Origin: Kiritimatiellia bacterium
Lineage (GTDB): Bacteria; Verrucomicrobiota; Kiritimatiellia; RFP12; UBA1067
Reading direction: 5' to 3'
DNA: 59,300 nucleotides
Assembly: GCA_024405265.1 (NCBI GenBank)
Contig: JAKSOZ010000008.1
Span: forward strand, 1 to 59,300
The position numbers were made by a program, and so were the translations under genes. The notes under the pieces were generated by a model, which did no database searches, was not told the origin of the DNA, and saw only the letters and a list, made by a program, of their open reading frames with translations. Positions 59,146 to 59,300 of this stretch are shown in pieces. The stretch's first letter is position 1. Each line of letters opens with the position of its first letter.

Positions 59146-59300
59146 GATGCGACGCTAAGCTTCTCCGTTCAGGAGAAGCGCGGAAAGAGCGAATAGCCGC
59201 AACGCGGCAAAAGAAACGCACAAATGAGTTGGGTGAGGCTAGTGCCGCAAGCTTGAGCGTTGAGCTGAGTGATTGAGAGCGTTTCGGTTCGGCTAGAGAG
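59146..59300 (+). repeat. Dispersed repeat, copy B (runs to the window edge)
   Basis: This is the plus-strand counterpart of 55541-55665. It contains an additional 20-25 bp segment (AGCCGCAACGCGGCAAAAG region) absent from copy A, with CCGC/GCGG pairing capacity. CTCCGTTCAGGAG inside the shared block is itself a small palindrome. It probably continues beyond the window. Confidence 0.75.

Overview
The window looks like chromosomal DNA of a PVC-superphylum bacterium, most likely Kiritimatiellota/Verrucomicrobiota-like and host-associated. The main clue is a 51-residue small basic protein at 44613-44768 of the kind known from Verrucomicrobia and Chlamydiae. Supporting clues are an exosortase with its EpsI partner, a very large C10-type peptidase, a BspA-like LRR protein, a sulfatase and a BtuB-like receptor. 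The phylum is an inference. No plasmid or phage core genes are present, and the only accessory-looking stretches are the two ends.

Layout. 1-2050 (all minus): a HipB-like regulator cut by the window edge, two proteins I do not recognise, and a 42-residue small protein with its own terminator. 2051-2958: an HU-like/Ig-like DNA-binding protein with a leaderless promoter, preceded by eight 13-bp near-palindromes at an exact 23-bp period. 2996-18622 (minus): a gap-free 13-gene run led by purE: UDP-glucuronate decarboxylase, exosortase, EpsI, a WecA-like transferase fused to a Rossmann domain, malic enzyme, a pseudouridine synthase, alkaline phosphatase, YibE/F, EamA, dnaE, a GT2 and crcB. 18659-26244 (minus): an 8-gene run (CBM48 protein, gltX, methyltransferase, thiC, thiD, rph, phosphomannomutase, PHP). 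26355-34701 (minus): tRNA-Met, an Na+/alanine symporter, a 1698-residue secreted C10 peptidase with a thioredoxin-like CxxC, and a secreted beta-helix protein. 34742-36391 (minus): one transcription unit with tRNA-Thr, tRNA-His, a zinc-ribbon protein, RNase P RNA and a YggU-family protein.

36489-49419: psd (plus); a minus operon nnrD, namZ-like, secreted coiled-coil protein, acyltransferase, transglutaminase; the divergent plus operon mtaB, recO, parvulin-like lipoprotein; then the small basic protein, a cobalamin riboswitch and a BtuB-like receptor, facing a CBS-type pyrophosphatase and isocitrate dehydrogenase. 49441-55087 (minus): sulfatase with a discoidin-like partner, U32 protease, CPBP protease, aspS. 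55088-59300: repeat-rich DNA with a 156-bp hairpin element with perfect 15-bp inverted ends, a repeat found in inverted orientation at the window end, three GGGGACAG/CTGTCCCC motifs, an LRR protein with zinc ribbons, a lytic-transglycosylase-like protein, a membrane protein and a truncated NUDIX remnant.

Cross-cutting signals: many promoters share an extended -10, TGRTATAAT, and at least five place it only 6-7 bp before the start codon, which predicts leaderless mRNAs. Degenerate 6-, 7- and 9-bp repeats lie inside or between conserved genes. The lipoprotein isomerase appears to be a circularly permuted parvulin. Nothing here can be confirmed without database searches or RNA data, and each entry states what would decide it.
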